A DNA stretch of 11,950 bases, taken from NCBI GenBank assembly GCA_017514645.1, contig JAFWJP010000036.1:1-11950 (forward strand). Reading direction: 5' to 3'. Positions 5,101-11,950 of this stretch are shown piece after piece. Source of the DNA: Solobacterium sp. (GTDB lineage: Bacteria; Bacillota_I; Bacilli_A; Erysipelotrichales; Erysipelotrichaceae). How positions within the stretch are numbered: position 1 is the stretch's first letter; every line of letters begins with the position of its first letter. The position numbers and the translations under genes are program-made. Below the pieces are notes generated by a model. That model searched no databases. It was given only the letters and a program-made list of their open reading frames with translations, and was not told the DNA's origin.

Positions 5101-7182
5101 TCAGAGATCAAACAGCATATCTTCGTATTTCGGAATGGTATAGAACTTGCTGGAGGCGATCATTTCATATTCATCGATGAAGTGCCGGCATTCTTCCATG
5201 GTCCGGATGACTTCATCATGATATCTCCGGCAGGTCTCTTTGCTGCGGGGTGCGTTTCTGAGATCGTCAAGCAGATCGTCAAGCTGATTCAGTGCGGCAT
5301 ACAGCCCGTTCATCAGACTTCCTGTCTTTTTGTTGTGTTCCTTGATGTAATTCGGATACAGATCGATATTATCGGCATAGCTGTTCTTCCAGTCATCTGC
5401 CATCATCGGCAGGATCTCCGTCCGGCAGATATCCAGAAGGGACCGTGCTTCAATGTTCAGGGTGTTGATATAGTTCTCGATGAAGACAGCTTTACGGGAT
5501 GACAGCTCAGCTTCATTGTAGATGCCCAGTCCGGTGAACAGTTCGATGGATTTCGGGTCATCCATGACATCGATGACATCCACACAGGATATCAGATTCG
5601 GCAGTCCTCTGCGTACAGCTTCTTCCTTCCATTCTTCGGAATAGCCGTCACCGTTGAAGATGATCCTCTTGTGTGCCTGATAGATATCAGCACAGATACT
5701 CAGTGCCTTTTCACGGATATCCTGAAGATACTTGAGACCTTCCAGTTTTTCGTTGATCTCGTTGAGCTCCTTGGCAAGAATTGAGTTGAGTACAGTATTG
5801 GCCAGTGCACCGGACATGGCGGAACCAAGCATGCGGAACTCGAACTTATTGCCGGTGAAGGCGACAGGGGACGTCCTGTTGCGGTCGGAATTGTCGTGCG
5901 GGATATAGGCAAGGCCGAAGATCGGATCATAGGTTGATTTCTTGAAATCGGAAGGTTTGTTGTCATGCTTGTGCAGATCCTCCAGGATTCCCTGGATGTA
6001 GCTTCCCAGATAGACGGAGATGATGACAGGCGGCGCTTCGTTTCCGCCGAGACGGTAATCACATCCGGCACTGGCAGCAGACAGGCGCAGGAGTCCGGCA
6101 TACTCGTCTGCAGCTTTCAGGAATGCACAGACAAATACCAGGAACCGTACGTTTTCCGCCGGCTTTTCACCCGGAGAGAACATATTCAGTCCGGTATCGG
6201 TAACCAGGGAATAATTGTCATGCTTGCCGGAACCGTTGATTCCTGCAAACGGCTTTTCTGCCAGAAGGCAGGCGAGACCGTATTTCTCTGCCGTATTCTT
6301 CAGCACTTCCATGGTCAGCTGGTTCTCATCGACAGCAATGTTGGAATCATTGTACACGCAGGCAAGTTCAAACTGACCGGGGGCGACTTCATTGTGCTCT
6401 GTCTTTGCATAGATACCGAGCTTCCAGAGCTGTTCGTTGACATCTTTCATGAAAGCCTGGACACGTGTCGGAATCTTACCGTAGTAGTGGTCGCCGAGCT
6501 CCTGTGATTTCGGTGCCGGCATACCGAACAGTGTTCTTCCGGTAAAGCGCAGATCAGTACGCTTCAGGAACAGTTCACGGTCGATCAGAAAGTACTCCTG
6601 TTCAAGACCGCACATCGGTGTTACCGAACGAACATCCTTTTCCCCAAGGATATTGACGGTTCTTGTTGCGGCATCATTGACTGCCTTGATTGATTTCAGC
6701 AAAGGACTCTTTTTATCAAGGGATTCTCCGTTGTAGGAAACGAAGACCGTTGGAATACAGAGAACGTTATTGTGAATAAAGACCGGTGATGCAGCATCCC
6801 AGTAGGTATAGCCGCGTGCTTCGAATGTACCGCGCAGTCCGCCGTTCGGGAAACTGCTGGCATCCGGTTCTCCTTTGATGAGGGATTTGCCGGAAAAACG
6901 CGTTACAGGCAGACGGTCATCCTTGTCGGGTTCAACGAATGCTTCGTGCTTTTCCGCAGTGGATCCGGTCATCGGCTGGAACCAGTGGGTGTAGTGCGTT
7001 GCGCCTTTTTCCATTGCCCATCGTTTCATGGCATGAGCGATTGCGTCAGCTGTCGGGCGGTCAAGACCCTGCTCGTTGGCCAGGGCTTTGAGCCAGGCCT
7101 GGTAGACGGGTTTCGGCAGCCGTTCCTGCATCTCCTGTTCTCCGAAGACCAGGGAACCGAATTCTTCAAAAGGATGTTCCAT
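5101..7182 (-). CDS. glnN: Glutamine synthetase type III (GlnN)
   Basis: A cytosolic enzyme that condenses glutamate and ammonia with ATP to glutamine, the entry point of nitrogen assimilation. It has 693 residues from ATG 7182, the size of type III enzymes (about 700) and well above the 440-470 of types I and II. Family features in order are HWFQPMTGSTAEKHE (66-80), GLEQEYFLID (192-201) with metal-binding Glu, HNEVAPGQFELACVY (263-277), NGSGKHDNYSL (316-326) with the substrate His loop, GGNEAPPVIISVYLG (379-393) and FEFRMLGSAMSG (447-458). The C-terminal helical extension runs from about 470. Start ATG 7182 has GGAGGAG six bases upstream; an upstream in-frame start at 7251 would add a weak hydrophobic stretch and lacks support. 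It is a single-gene unit with terminators at both ends. No glutamine riboswitch is recognised. Confidence 0.96.
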   Translation of the reverse strand: MEHPFEEFGSLVFGEQEMQERLPKPVYQAWLKALANEQGLDRPTADAIAHAMKRWAMEKGATHYTHWFQPMTGSTAEKHEAFVEPDKDDRLPVTRFSGKSLIKGEPDASSFPNGGLRGTFEARGYTYWDAASPVFIHNNVLCIPTVFVSYNGESLDKKSPLLKSIKAVNDAATRTVNILGEKDVRSVTPMCGLEQEYFLIDRELFLKRTDLRFTGRTLFGMPAPKSQELGDHYYGKIPTRVQAFMKDVNEQLWKLGIYAKTEHNEVAPGQFELACVYNDSNIAVDENQLTMEVLKNTAEKYGLACLLAEKPFAGINGSGKHDNYSLVTDTGLNMFSPGEKPAENVRFLVFVCAFLKAADEYAGLLRLSAASAGCDYRLGGNEAPPVIISVYLGSYIQGILEDLHKHDNKPSDFKKSTYDPIFGLAYIPHDNSDRNRTSPVAFTGNKFEFRMLGSAMSGALANTVLNSILAKELNEINEKLEGLKYLQDIREKALSICADIYQAHKRIIFNGDGYSEEWKEEAVRRGLPNLISCVDVIDVMDDPKSIELFTGLGIYNEAELSSRKAVFIENYINTLNIEARSLLDICRTEILPMMADDWKNSYADNIDLYPNYIKEHNKKTGSLMNGLYAALNQLDDLLDDLRNAPRSKETCRRYHDEVIRTMEECRHFIDEYEMIASSKFYTIPKYEDMLFDL

Positions 7183-7205
7183 ACAATTCTCCTCCAACAC
7201 CGAAT

Positions 7206-7235
7206 AATGTAATACGGCAAAGAATGCTGTGGCAA
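7206..7235 (-). promoter_or_regulatory. Candidate glnN promoter
   Basis: On the minus strand TTGCCA (complement of 7230-7235), an 18-bp spacer and TACATT (complement of 7206-7211) are a moderate sigma-A match, giving a short leader that includes GGAGGAG. The A/T-rich stretch farther upstream (7236-7306) could hold a regulator site, but I recognise none. Confidence 0.4.
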
Positions 7236-7306
7236 CAAAAAAAGGAGGCATCCCCTGTAAAAATCAAATATTCGGGTAAAAACAGAAAACTTTTTCAAAA
7301 AAGCAC

Positions 7307-7333
7307 AAAAAAATCGGGAATGTCCCGATTTTT
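7307..7333 (-). terminator. Rho-independent terminator of the NifU-like gene
   Basis: On the minus strand, AAAAATCGGGA and TCCCGATTTTT (7323-7333 and 7309-7319) form an 11-bp stem with a three-base loop (7320-7322) and a U-run from A 7307-7313. It separates the gene from glnN on the same strand. Confidence 0.88.
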
Positions 7334-7340
7334 CCGGATT

Positions 7341-7622
7341 TCAGAAATACTGAGGCGTCATGAGATACTCGGTATCCATGGTGACTCCCTTGACTTCGGG
7401 AACTTCATCCATCAGGATCGCCTGAATACCGTCCGTCAGTGTCGAGTCGATTGCAAAGCATCCTGCACATGCGCCCAGCATCCGGACTGTCACGATGCCA
7501 TCCTTGAAATCAACAAGCTGTACATCGCCGCCGTCTGCCTGAATATAAGGCCGGATCATATTCACGGTACGCTCAATATCTGCAATCACTTCGCTGATGT
7601 TTCTTTCTTTTGCTTCACTCAT
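7341..7622 (-). CDS. NifU C-terminal-domain protein (Fe-S cluster scaffold/carrier)
   Basis: A 93-residue single-domain protein of the NifU-C/Nfu family (PF01106). Residues 15-80 carry the domain: IRPYIQADGGDVQLVDFKDG (23-42) and the cluster-binding CAGC (Cys52, Cys55), which binds a [4Fe-4S] cluster between two subunits in relatives. It probably carries assembled clusters to target enzymes rather than being the SufU/IscU scaffold. The ATG at 7622 has ACAGGAG nine bases upstream. It is a single-gene unit, divergent from the S1 gene, and no other suf gene is in the window. The domain call is firm; the exact role is inferred from the family. Confidence 0.93.
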   Translation of the reverse strand: MSEAKERNISEVIADIERTVNMIRPYIQADGGDVQLVDFKDGIVTVRMLGACAGCFAIDSTLTDGIQAILMDEVPEVKGVTMDTEYLMTPQYF

Positions 7623-7653
7623 AATCTGCAGCTCCTGTTTTTACACACAGGAT

Positions 7654-7682
7654 ATTTTAGCGCAAGTATCGGGATTTGTCAG
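7654..7682 (-). promoter_or_regulatory. Promoter of the NifU-like gene
   Basis: On the minus strand CTGACA (complement of 7677-7682), a 17-bp spacer and TAAAAT (complement of 7654-7659) match the sigma-A consensus at five of six positions each. The start falls about 25 bases before the ATG. Confidence 0.72.
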
Positions 7683-7707
7683 GTAGTTCTACTACAGATT
7701 GGAAGCG

Positions 7708-7716
7708 TGATATACT
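7708..7716 (+). promoter_or_regulatory. Extended -10 promoter of the S1-domain/pgi operon
   Basis: TGATATACT is an extended -10 element ending eight bases before ATG 7725. No clear -35 box is seen. The geometry equals that of the AI-2E promoter at 3907 and predicts a transcript with almost no leader. Confidence 0.55.
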
Positions 7717-7724
7717 TTCTGTGT

Positions 7725-8090
7725 ATGAAATACAGGATCGGACAGATCGTTGAGGGAAAGATAACCGGTATTCAGCCGTACGGCGCTTTCGTTGAACTGG
7801 AGGATCAGGCCTGCGGGCTGATCCACATTTCCGAGATCAGTGATGGATATGTACGCGATATCGGGCGTTTTGTCAGCGTCGGAGATACGGTAAGGGTAAA
7901 GGTCATCGACTATGATGAGGATGCCAAACAGGCAAGACTGTCCCTGAGGGCGCTGCAGCACAGCCGTATCCGCAGCACTTCCGGACGGATCGGTGCAAAG
8001 GCAACACTGCCGGAAGGAAAACTCGGGTTCACATCCCTCAGCAAACAATTGGACGGCTGGATCGAGAAGGCCGGGAAGGAGATCAAATGA
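7725..8090 (+). CDS. cvfD: S1-domain RNA-binding protein (CvfD/YugI/GSP13-like)
   Basis: A 121-residue protein. Residues 4-76 are one S1 domain: IGQIVEGKITGIQPYGAFVEL, then GLIHISEISDGYV (31-43), then VGDTVRVKVIDYD (52-64) and RLSL. A basic linker and a short C-terminal helix (104-119, SLSKQLDGWIEKAGKE) follow, as in the Bacillus YugI (general stress protein 13) and Streptococcus CvfD group. These bind RNA or ribosomes and affect post-transcriptional gene expression. ATG 7725 lacks a nearby ribosome binding site (GGAAG is about 19 bases upstream) but has a -10 box just before it. It overlaps pgi by ATGA, so the two are co-transcribed and probably translationally coupled. From memory, yugI lies close to pgi in Bacillus as well. 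Symbol is by resemblance. Confidence 0.85.
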   Translation: MKYRIGQIVEGKITGIQPYGAFVELEDQACGLIHISEISDGYVRDIGRFVSVGDTVRVKVIDYDEDAKQARLSLRALQHSRIRSTSGRIGAKATLPEGKLGFTSLSKQLDGWIEKAGKEIK

Positions 8091-9364
8091 TACAGTTCAA
8101 TGACACATATGCAGGGCAGTTTGACCTTGCGCCTTATCAGGAAATCGTAACGAAGATCCACACAATGATCCGGAATAAGACAGGAGCAGGAAATGATTTC
8201 CTCGGCTGGGTCGACTGGGCGCTGAATTACGATGAAGAAGAATTCAACAGAATCATTGACGCTGCAGAGCGTCTGAAGGATGAGACAGATGTCGTTGTGG
8301 TATGCGGCATCGGCGGAAGCTATCTCGGCGCCCGGGCAGCGATCGAAATGATCAAGGGTCTGTATCCGTCCCGCGGTCCGGAGATCATCTATGCCGGCAA
8401 TACCTTCTCCGGGACCTATATGAAGCAGGTGATGGATTACATCAAGGACAAGCGCACGGTTGTGAACGTGATCTCCAAATCCGGAACGACAACGGAAACG
8501 GCTCTGGCATTCCGCATTCTGCGCGAACATATGGAGAAGAAATACGGCAGGGAAGGCGCAAGGGAACGCATTCTGGTCACAACAGACAAGGCCCGCGGCG
8601 TTCTGAAGGAATTTGCGGACCATGAAGGATATGAGACGTTCGTGATTCCGGATGATATCGGAGGAAGATATTCCGTGATGACAGCTGTCGGTCTTCTGCC
8701 GATGGCGCTTGCCGGAATCAATATCCGGGAAGTGATGAAAGGCTTCCTGAAGGCAAACCATGACCTGAACACACCGGATCTGGAAAAGAACAGTGCCTAC
8801 CGCTATGCGGTGGAACGCCGGATCCTGCAGGCAAGGGGATACGATGTGGAAATGTATGTTTCCTATGAAATGCAGATGCGCAGCTTCATGGAATGGCTGA
8901 AACAGCTTTTCGGTGAAAGTGAAGGAAAGGAAGGAAAGGGAATCCTTCCGGATTCCGTAATCTTCTCGACGGATCTGCATTCCCTCGGACAGTTCATTCA
9001 GGAAGGAAAGAAAGTACTGTTTGAAACCGTCATTGAGGTCAAGGAACCCGGATGCGCTCTGACCGTACCGTTTGATCAGGAAAACGCGGACGGCATGAAC
9101 TATCTGGCAGACAGGCGTCTGGACTGGGTCAATTCCCGGGCGATGGAAGGAACCCTGAAGGCGCACAAGGAGACCGGCAATGTACCGAATCTGATCATTA
9201 CGGTGCCGGATATGAAGCCGGAAACATTCGGCTATATGTGCTACTGGTTCTTTGTGGCCTGCGCAATGACCTGCTATATGCTGAACATCAATCCGTTCAA
9301 CCAGCCCGGTGTGGAAGTATATAAGCGGAACATGTTCAAACTGCTCGGAAAACCGGGCTTCTGA
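8087..9364 (+). CDS. pgi: Glucose-6-phosphate isomerase
   Basis: Interconverts glucose 6-phosphate and fructose 6-phosphate in glycolysis and gluconeogenesis; cytosolic. It has 425 residues, the compact Firmicutes form (about 450; the E. coli form is 549). Phosphate-binding loops are GIGGS (74-78) and SKSGTT (130-135). GGRYSVMTAVGLLP (192-205), FGESEGKEGKGILP (275-288) with the catalytic Glu region, DLHSLGQ (296-302) with the ring-opening His298, and the closing PGI signature YMLNINPFNQPGVEVYK (397-413) are all present. The ATG overlaps the stop codon of the S1 gene and has AAGGAG five bases upstream within that gene. A strong terminator follows. The call is firm. Confidence 0.97.
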   Translation: MIQFNDTYAGQFDLAPYQEIVTKIHTMIRNKTGAGNDFLGWVDWALNYDEEEFNRIIDAAERLKDETDVVVVCGIGGSYLGARAAIEMIKGLYPSRGPEIIYAGNTFSGTYMKQVMDYIKDKRTVVNVISKSGTTTETALAFRILREHMEKKYGREGARERILVTTDKARGVLKEFADHEGYETFVIPDDIGGRYSVMTAVGLLPMALAGINIREVMKGFLKANHDLNTPDLEKNSAYRYAVERRILQARGYDVEMYVSYEMQMRSFMEWLKQLFGESEGKEGKGILPDSVIFSTDLHSLGQFIQEGKKVLFETVIEVKEPGCALTVPFDQENADGMNYLADRRLDWVNSRAMEGTLKAHKETGNVPNLIITVPDMKPETFGYMCYWFFVACAMTCYMLNINPFNQPGVEVYKRNMFKLLGKPGF

Positions 9365-9380
9365 TCAGGAAAGATCATAT

Positions 9381-9408
9381 AAAAAAAGACCGATGAGGTC
9401 TTTTTTTT
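9381..9408. terminator. Bidirectional terminator between pgi and mgtE
   Basis: A 7-base A-run, GACC, the loop GATGA, GGTC and an 8-base T-run (9381-9408) make an 11-bp stem, mostly A-T with a four-pair G/C-containing top. It serves both convergent genes; mgtE ends at 9414. Confidence 0.85.
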
Positions 9409-9413
9409 GTGTT

Positions 9414-10796
9414 CTAGATTCCCAGCAGCGTCTGGGCAAAGCGGAAATAGATCAGCAGGGAAATGGCATCTACGATCGTTGTGATGAACGGCGAAGCCAT
9501 GACTGCCGGGTCGAAACCGATTGCCTTGGCAAAGATCGGCAGTGTACAGCCGACCAGCTTGGCCGCAAAGACCGTAACGACAAGCGTACAGCAGATGACC
9601 AGCGCAATATTGGTTGTAATGGGGTTGTGGAAGATCATCCGGTCAACGAGCATGAGCTTTCCGAAGTTGCATACCGCCAGGACACATCCGACAATGACCG
9701 AGACCCGGATCTCCTTCCAGATGACTTTGCCGAGATCCTTCAGAGAGATCTCATCCAGGGAAATACCGCGGATAATGGAGACACTTGCCTGGGATCCGGA
9801 GTTTCCTCCGGTATCCATCAGCATCGGGATATAGGCTGTCAGGATCGCCTGGGATGCCAGTGCGTCCTCAAAGCTGGAGATGATCTGACCGGTGAATGTA
9901 GCGGAGATCATCAGCAGGAGCAGCCAGGGGATCCTGGAACGTACGGTCTCCAGAATGCCGGTGTTCAGATATGGTTTGTAGGACGGCGTGATCGCGGCCA
10001 TTCGTTCGATATCTTCGGTCGTCTCTTCCACCAGGACATCCAGAGCATCGTCGACGGTAACGATACCGACCAGACGGTTTTCCTTGTCGACGATCGGCAT
10101 GGTCAGGAAATCGTACTTTTCAAATTTCCTTGCGGTCTCTTCCTGGTCATCCAGGGTCTGGGCTGCAATGACGGAAGTATCCATGATCTCTTCCATCAGC
10201 TGGGTTTCTTCTGCCAGCAGAAGATCCCGGATGGAGAGGAAGCCGAGCAGGTGCCGGTCACGGTCGACGATGTACATGACGTTGATCGTTTCCATATCTT
10301 GTCCGACACGGCGGATCTTCTTCAGTGCGTCCGCAACGGTCATGTTCCGCTTGACGTCGACGTACTCGGTCGTCATGATCGAGCCGGTGGAATCTTCCGG
10401 ATACTGCAGAATGTTGTTGATGCTGCGGCGGGTATCCGGATCGGTCGTGGCCAGGATGCGCTTGACGACATTGGCCGGCATTTCTTCGATGATATCGACG
10501 GTATCATCCAGATACAGTTCATCCAGGACTTCCTTCAGCTCTGCCTTTGAGAAGCCTTTGATCAGTTTTTCCTGAGAATCGGTATCCAGCTCAACAAATA
10601 CCTCTGCGGCAAGTTCCTTCGGCAGAAGCCGGAACATGAGGGGAATGGTATCTTCCGGAAGTTCTTCCATGATATATGCAATATCAAAAGGTTCCAGATC
10701 GATGATGGCTTCTCTGGCGGAAACATATTTCCGGTCGTTCAGGTAGGTTTCAGTTTCTTCTACGAGATGATCCAGATCTTCTTTTTCGTATGCCAT
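9414..10796 (-). CDS. mgtE: Magnesium transporter MgtE
   Basis: A Mg2+-selective channel of the cytoplasmic membrane. Its 460 residues divide as in the Thermus enzyme: N-terminal helical domain (1-135, with repeated L-D-D/E-L-P motifs), paired CBS domains (about 140-260) that close the pore when internal Mg2+ is high, a plug helix (262-283), and five membrane helices (285-460). Pore motifs are IPMLMDTGGNSGSQ (323-336) and GFDPAVMASPFITTIVDA (427-444), where Asp429 corresponds to the conserved pore Asp. Regulation is therefore probably mainly post-translational. The ATG is preceded by AAAGG, eight bases away. It starts 16 bases after apbE ends, so the two likely share a transcript. No Mg2+ riboswitch is visible before it. 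The call is firm. Confidence 0.97.
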   Translation of the reverse strand: MAYEKEDLDHLVEETETYLNDRKYVSAREAIIDLEPFDIAYIMEELPEDTIPLMFRLLPKELAAEVFVELDTDSQEKLIKGFSKAELKEVLDELYLDDTVDIIEEMPANVVKRILATTDPDTRRSINNILQYPEDSTGSIMTTEYVDVKRNMTVADALKKIRRVGQDMETINVMYIVDRDRHLLGFLSIRDLLLAEETQLMEEIMDTSVIAAQTLDDQEETARKFEKYDFLTMPIVDKENRLVGIVTVDDALDVLVEETTEDIERMAAITPSYKPYLNTGILETVRSRIPWLLLLMISATFTGQIISSFEDALASQAILTAYIPMLMDTGGNSGSQASVSIIRGISLDEISLKDLGKVIWKEIRVSVIVGCVLAVCNFGKLMLVDRMIFHNPITTNIALVICCTLVVTVFAAKLVGCTLPIFAKAIGFDPAVMASPFITTIVDAISLLIYFRFAQTLLGI

Positions 10797-10812
10797 AATT
10801 CCAACCTTTCCG

Positions 10813-11934
10813 CTATTCAGCGAGTTTTCCTTCCAGGCCTTCGGTGTAGATGATCAGCTGACGATTGACTGTCATCGAGTGTACAGCTGAAACATCACTG
10901 CTGCCGTCCATGATCCAAACAGCTTCAAACGGTATCCCTGGGTATTCGTTCCGCAGGGTTTCAAGAAGCGCGTTTCCTTCTTCCAGCGTCATGGTAAACA
11001 GAGCTGTAGACAGTGCATCCGCGAGATCACTGCGTTCTGTAATGATCGTGACGGAATGATAGGTACGGGCAGGCTCGCAGGTAACAGGATCGATGATATG
11101 ATGGTAGACCCTGCCGTCCGTACCGGTGTAGAAACGCTCGTAATCCCCGCTGGTGACAACAGATACTGCATCCTCCCAGAGGATCGTAACGATTGCGCCT
11201 TCTCCCCGGGGATCCTGTATGCCGATCCGCCATGGCCTGCCGTTGACCCTCGGCCCAAGGATCCGGGTGTTTCCGCCGCCGTTGACAGCACCGCTACCAT
11301 AACCTTCCTCCAGAAGGTATCCGGCGATCCTTTCTACAGCATATCCTTTAGCCAGCGCACCGATATCCAGCGACATTCCCGGCTCAGTCAGATATACCGT
11401 TTGCTTCTCTTCATCAATGATGACATGGTCCCATCCTGACAGGGAAGCTGCTGTTTTCAGTTCTTCCGTTTCCGGTACTGCACCGCCGTTTCCCGCAGCG
11501 TTGGCTTCCAGTCCTTCCTCCCGGTACGCATGCCACACCTGCAGCAGCGCTCCCATGGTGACGTCCATCTTTCCGTCTGTCAATTCGCAGCAGTATTCCG
11601 CTGTCTTCAGCAGATCAATGATCTCCGGATCCACTTCCACCGGGCGGATGCCCGCCATATCATTGACCGTCTTCAGGTTATTGATGCCTTCATAGCTGTG
11701 ATAGATATCAAACAGATCGTTGTAGTGCCGGAACATGGAGGACGCTTCCTGAAACACGTCCGGAAATGCATCCCGGTGCACATCCATCTGCTGCAACGCA
11801 AAAAACGTATCGAATCCGCAGTCCGAACAGCTCTGGCTGTACAGCTGTTTATCATTCCCTTCAGCAGGATCCTGCATACAGGAAACCAGCAGGATCTCCA
11901 TGCCCAGCGCGCCAAGCAGTACTTTCAGTTTCAT
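10813..11934 (-). CDS. apbE: FAD:protein FMN transferase (ApbE), lipoprotein
   Basis: Transfers FMN from FAD onto Thr or Ser of target proteins on the outer face of the membrane. The 373-residue protein starts with a lipoprotein signal, hydrophobic residues 5-18 and lipobox LVSC with Cys19 (SPase II site). Family motifs are SLDIGALAKGYAVERI (188-203), NGGGNTRILG (218-227), TSGDYERF (261-268), HHIIDP (278-283) and DALSTALF (306-313), whose Asp306 and Thr310 bind Mg2+ in relatives. An insert at about 139-165, rich in Gly, Ala and Glu, is variable in the family. The ATG at 11934 is preferred over TTG 11943; it lacks a ribosome binding site but TATAAT lies nine bases upstream. No flavoprotein target (such as an FMN-binding domain protein) is in the window. 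It precedes mgtE by 16 bases. Confidence 0.94.
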   Translation of the reverse strand: MKLKVLLGALGMEILLVSCMQDPAEGNDKQLYSQSCSDCGFDTFFALQQMDVHRDAFPDVFQEASSMFRHYNDLFDIYHSYEGINNLKTVNDMAGIRPVEVDPEIIDLLKTAEYCCELTDGKMDVTMGALLQVWHAYREEGLEANAAGNGGAVPETEELKTAASLSGWDHVIIDEEKQTVYLTEPGMSLDIGALAKGYAVERIAGYLLEEGYGSGAVNGGGNTRILGPRVNGRPWRIGIQDPRGEGAIVTILWEDAVSVVTSGDYERFYTGTDGRVYHHIIDPVTCEPARTYHSVTIITERSDLADALSTALFTMTLEEGNALLETLRNEYPGIPFEAVWIMDGSSDVSAVHSMTVNRQLIIYTEGLEGKLAE

Positions 11935-11943
11935 ACCGTGCAA

Positions 11944-11949
11944 ATTATA
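11944..11949 (-). promoter_or_regulatory. Candidate -10 box of apbE-mgtE, close to the start codon
   Basis: The minus strand reads TATAAT, nine bases (TTGCACGGT), then ATG 11934. A transcript would start within about three bases of the ATG. The window ends before any -35 box could be seen. Confidence 0.5.
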
Positions 11950-11950
11950 C

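Noticed and set aside
4464..5111. Minus-strand frame antisense to the AI-2E gene
   Set aside because: Asp/Gln/His-rich composition typical of an antisense shadow of a membrane protein gene, and it crosses the terminator at 5060-5096.
7183..7251. Longer N-terminus for glnN
   Set aside because: The added residues are not part of the family, and GGAGGAG is perfectly placed for ATG 7182. The candidate promoter also lies within this stretch.
7634..7651. Hairpin CCTGT/ACAGG occluding the NifU-like ribosome binding site
   Set aside because: The predicted start near 7647 would omit most of the 5' strand of this 5-bp stem, so it probably does not form in the mRNA.
7224..7724. Upstream extension of the S1-domain frame
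   Set aside because: It runs antisense through the NifU-like gene and its terminator. The S1 domain begins at ATG 7725, which also has a -10 box just before it.
7910..9166. Long minus-strand frame antisense to pgi
   Set aside because: Shadow of pgi; His/Phe/Cys-rich with no domain recognised and no ribosome binding site.
11935..11943. TTG start for apbE at 11943
   Set aside because: It adds only three residues, overlaps the spacer after the TATAAT box, and the ATG at 11934 gives a normal lipoprotein signal.

Overview
The window looks like ordinary chromosome from a Firmicute with roughly balanced GC. Erysipelotrichia or a close relative is my best guess, not a proven placement. The clues are a GlnN-type (type III) glutamine synthetase, a Firmicutes-type glucose-6-phosphate isomerase preceded by a YugI/CvfD-like S1 protein, a SAM-clan riboswitch before metK, strong AAGGAG ribosome binding sites, and compact hairpin-plus-U-tract terminators. 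I see no insertion sequence, phage gene, CRISPR array, tRNA or rRNA.

Layout. 1-146: 3' end of an RluA-family pseudouridine synthase (+). 156-806: a degenerate endonuclease/exonuclease/phosphatase-fold protein (-), tail to tail with the first. 878-1369: TetR-type regulator (-), divergent from a membrane-anchored alpha/beta hydrolase at 1508-2434 (+). Their shared control region holds two abutting 14-bp repeats, each covering one -10 box. 2562-3653: metK (-) with a SAM-clan riboswitch at about 3716-3802. 3924-5075: AI-2E-family membrane protein (+). 5101-7182: type III glutamine synthetase (-). 7341-7622: NifU C-terminal-domain protein (-). 7725-8090 and 8087-9364: S1-domain protein and pgi (+), overlapping by ATGA. 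9414-10796 and 10813-11934: mgtE and apbE (-), a likely apbE-mgtE operon. Four of the five tail-to-tail or downstream junctions carry a clear bidirectional or one-way terminator.

How the genes work together. Most are unrelated housekeeping or transport genes in one- or two-gene units: methyl donor supply, nitrogen assimilation, Fe-S maturation, glycolysis, Mg2+ uptake and flavinylation. The distinctive content is regulatory. (1) The metK leader keeps the SAM-I core but appears to lack helix P4, and has an anti-Shine-Dalgarno segment able to pair with the whole metK ribosome binding site. (2) The tetR/hydrolase region has face-to-face promoters with their -10 boxes in tandem repeats. (3) Four genes (EEP-like, AI-2E, S1/cvfD-like, apbE) have a near-consensus -10 box only 6-9 nt before the ATG and no well-placed ribosome binding site, which predicts leaderless mRNAs next to genes with strong ribosome binding sites.

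All calls are from reading the sequence and recalled family motifs. No database search or folding program was run.
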